Shown here: positions 15,012-16,598 of the stretch, piece by piece
Layout: the number at the start of each line of letters is the position of its first letter
How positions within the stretch are numbered: position 1 is the first letter of the stretch
From: Limnoraphis robusta CS-951
GTDB taxonomy: Bacteria > Cyanobacteriota > Cyanobacteriia > Cyanobacteriales > Microcoleaceae
Reading direction: 5' to 3'
DNA length: 16,598 nt
Assembly: GCF_000972705.2 (NCBI RefSeq)
Contig: NZ_LATL02000007.1
Location: 1 to 16,598 of the forward strand
Notes under the pieces: model-generated
Told to the model about the DNA's origin: nothing
Databases searched by the model: none
Seen by the model: only the letters and a program-made list of their open reading frames with translations
Translations under genes and position numbers: made by a program

Positions 15012-16493
15012 ATGAGTGATAAACGAGTGCTAATCTGGTATCGTAACGATTTACGAGTCCATGATCACGAACCCCTACATTTAGCAGTAAAAGCCCAAGC
15101 AGAGATTATTCCGGTTTACTGCTTTGATCCTCGACAATTTGGTAAAACGTCCTTTGGTTTTCCTAAAACGGGAGCATTTCGCGCTCAATTTTTAATAGAA
15201 AGTATAACAGATTTACGTCAATCTCTGCAACAATTAGGGAGTGATTTAATTGTTCGTTCTGATTTCCCAGAAACCGTTATTCCTGAACTGGTTAAACAAT
15301 TCAAAATTGATGCGGTTTACTATTATCGGGAAGCAACTTCAGAAGAATTAGCGGTTGAAGCTGCTTTAGAACAAGCCTTAAAACCTTTAGGCGTGGCGTT
15401 AAAATCTTGTTGGGGGGCGACGCTTTATGATTTGGATGATTTACCCTTTCCTATCAGCAGAATTCCTGAAGTTTTTACTCAATTTAGAAAACAAGTTGAG
15501 AAAAATGGCACAATTTACGCTTCATTTACCACGCCTAAGCGTTTACCGAGTTTACCGAAAGTTGAAATTGGAGAGTTACCAACACTGCAAGTTTTGGGCT
15601 TGGAAACACCAAGGTTTGATGAACGGGCGGTTTTAAAGTTTCAAGGGGGAGAAACAGCCGGAATAACCCGGTTAAAGAATTATATTTGGGAAGAAGATTG
15701 TTTAAAAGACTATAAAGAAACCCGAAATGGAATGTTAGGGGGGAATTATTCTTCTAAATTTTCTCCTTGGTTAGCGATGGGGTGTTTATCGCCTCGGTTT
15801 ATTTATGATCAGGTGCAAGATTATGAAGAACAACGGGTGAAAAATGACTCGACTTATTGGTTAGTTTTTGAGTTGCTATGGCGGGATTATTTTCGGTTTA
15901 TTTGTCTGAAACATGGCAATAAAATTTTCCGTTTATCGGGTTTACAAGGGGTTCCTATTCCCTGGAAAAAAGACTGGGAACGCTTTGAACGTTGGCAGAC
16001 TGGAACCACAGGTTTTCCCTTGGTTGATGCGAATATGCGGGAACTTGCAGCAACGGGTTTTATGTCGAACCGAGGACGGCAAAATGTAGCCAGTTTTCTG
16101 ACTAAAAATTTAGGAATAAATTGGAAAATGGGGGCGGAATGGTTCGAGTCGCTGTTAGTTGATTATGATGTTTGTAGTAATTGGGGAAATTGGAACTATA
16201 CCGCAGGGGTGGGAAATGATGCGCGAGGTTTTCGGTATTTTAATATTCCCAAACAGGCGAAAGATTATGACCCTAATGGGGATTATGTGAAGCATTGGTT
16301 GCCGGAATTAGTAGCTTTACCTGCATCAAAAGTTCACGAACCCTGGACGTTACTTCCGGTTGAACAAAAGCGATTTTGTGTACAATTAGGCGTGAATTAT
16401 CCTCATCCTGTTGCTGATTTGATGAAGTCGGTTCAAAGCAATCAAAAAATCTATGAGGCGGCTTTAAATAAAGCTAAACATCCTCTACGATAA
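15012..16493 (+). CDS. Cryptochrome DASH (photolyase/cryptochrome family)
   Basis: FAD-binding blue/UV-A flavoprotein of 493 residues. DASH cryptochromes repair cyclobutane pyrimidine dimers, mainly in single-stranded DNA, and may also signal. The N-terminal photolyase alpha/beta domain (about 5-140) begins VLIWYRNDLRVHDHEPL, the canonical antenna-domain start. The FAD domain shows SKFSPWLAMGCLSPR (248-262), ELLWRDYFRF (287-296), TGFPLVDANMREL (333-345), MSNRGRQNVASFL (351-363) and DYDVCSNWGNWNY (384-396). GVGNDARGFRYFNIPKQAKDYDP (399-421) is the DASH signature that separates it from class I photolyases. The length is typical. It is transcribed away from the RM cassette, sharing a 166-bp spacer with the controller promoter. 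A tandem AAATTTGT-like repeat at about 14966-14985 lies upstream; its function is unknown. Confidence 0.95.
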   Translation: MSDKRVLIWYRNDLRVHDHEPLHLAVKAQAEIIPVYCFDPRQFGKTSFGFPKTGAFRAQFLIESITDLRQSLQQLGSDLIVRSDFPETVIPELVKQFKIDAVYYYREATSEELAVEAALEQALKPLGVALKSCWGATLYDLDDLPFPISRIPEVFTQFRKQVEKNGTIYASFTTPKRLPSLPKVEIGELPTLQVLGLETPRFDERAVLKFQGGETAGITRLKNYIWEEDCLKDYKETRNGMLGGNYSSKFSPWLAMGCLSPRFIYDQVQDYEEQRVKNDSTYWLVFELLWRDYFRFICLKHGNKIFRLSGLQGVPIPWKKDWERFERWQTGTTGFPLVDANMRELAATGFMSNRGRQNVASFLTKNLGINWKMGAEWFESLLVDYDVCSNWGNWNYTAGVGNDARGFRYFNIPKQAKDYDPNGDYVKHWLPELVALPASKVHEPWTLLPVEQKRFCVQLGVNYPHPVADLMKSVQSNQKIYEAALNKAKHPLR

Positions 16494-16598
16494 CAAACCC
16501 ATTTATAATTTTTCTACTGGATAAAATACAACAAAATACAACTCGCTATTTCCTGCTTCCTGGAAAGGGGCGGGTTGATGGGTGGGAGACATACATAT

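Noticed and set aside
16494..16598. Possible terminator or gene start after cry-DASH
   Set aside because: I see no stem followed by a T-tract and no convincing coding frame in the last 105 bases.

Overview
The window looks like chromosomal DNA of a cyanobacterium, possibly a filamentous Oscillatoria/Planktothrix-like one (genus is inference). It encodes a Cph2-type phytochrome, a CpcS/CpeS-family phycobiliprotein lyase and a cryptochrome-DASH. The HIP1 octamer GCGATCGC, typical of cyanobacteria, occurs 12 times before position 12450 (e.g. 728, 3323, 3867, 5155, 6421, 9424, 10868, 12442). I saw no rRNA, tRNA, CRISPR array, transposase or origin.

Left part (1-11162) is mostly ordinary core genome. 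A 1261-residue Cph2-like photoreceptor (GAF-GAF-GGDEF-EAL-GAF-GGDEF) is followed on the same strand by a bilin lyase. Convergent to these lie pheS and a secreted two-repeat SH3-like protein, probably one transcription unit. surE diverges from pheS. Then come a small zinc-ribbon membrane protein, a stretch that looks like a decayed gene, a PMT/ArnT-like membrane glycosyltransferase on the minus strand, and prfB with its programmed +1 frameshift. Two intergenic spacers (4511-4595 and 11165-11270) carry related inverted-repeat elements.

Right part (11163-14920) is accessory. It holds a HigB-type toxin with an overlapping short antitoxin-like gene, an unrecognised 203-residue protein, a 5'-truncated gene remnant on the minus strand, and a compact AT-rich type II restriction-modification cassette. 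In that cassette a Dam-like adenine methyltransferase (+) faces a PD-(D/E)XK nuclease (-). The nuclease is preceded by, and overlaps, a 73-residue controller (C) protein. Upstream of the C gene are two ACTnnAGT boxes 15 bp apart, resembling the autoregulatory C-box operators of known RM systems. The methylase promoter has a perfect 14-bp palindrome in its spacer.

The window ends with a cryptochrome-DASH gene. The most interesting items are the self-regulated RM cassette of unknown specificity, the Cph2 homologue whose first GGDEF and EAL domains both look catalytically damaged while its blue-light CBCR-GGDEF module is intact, and two gene remnants.
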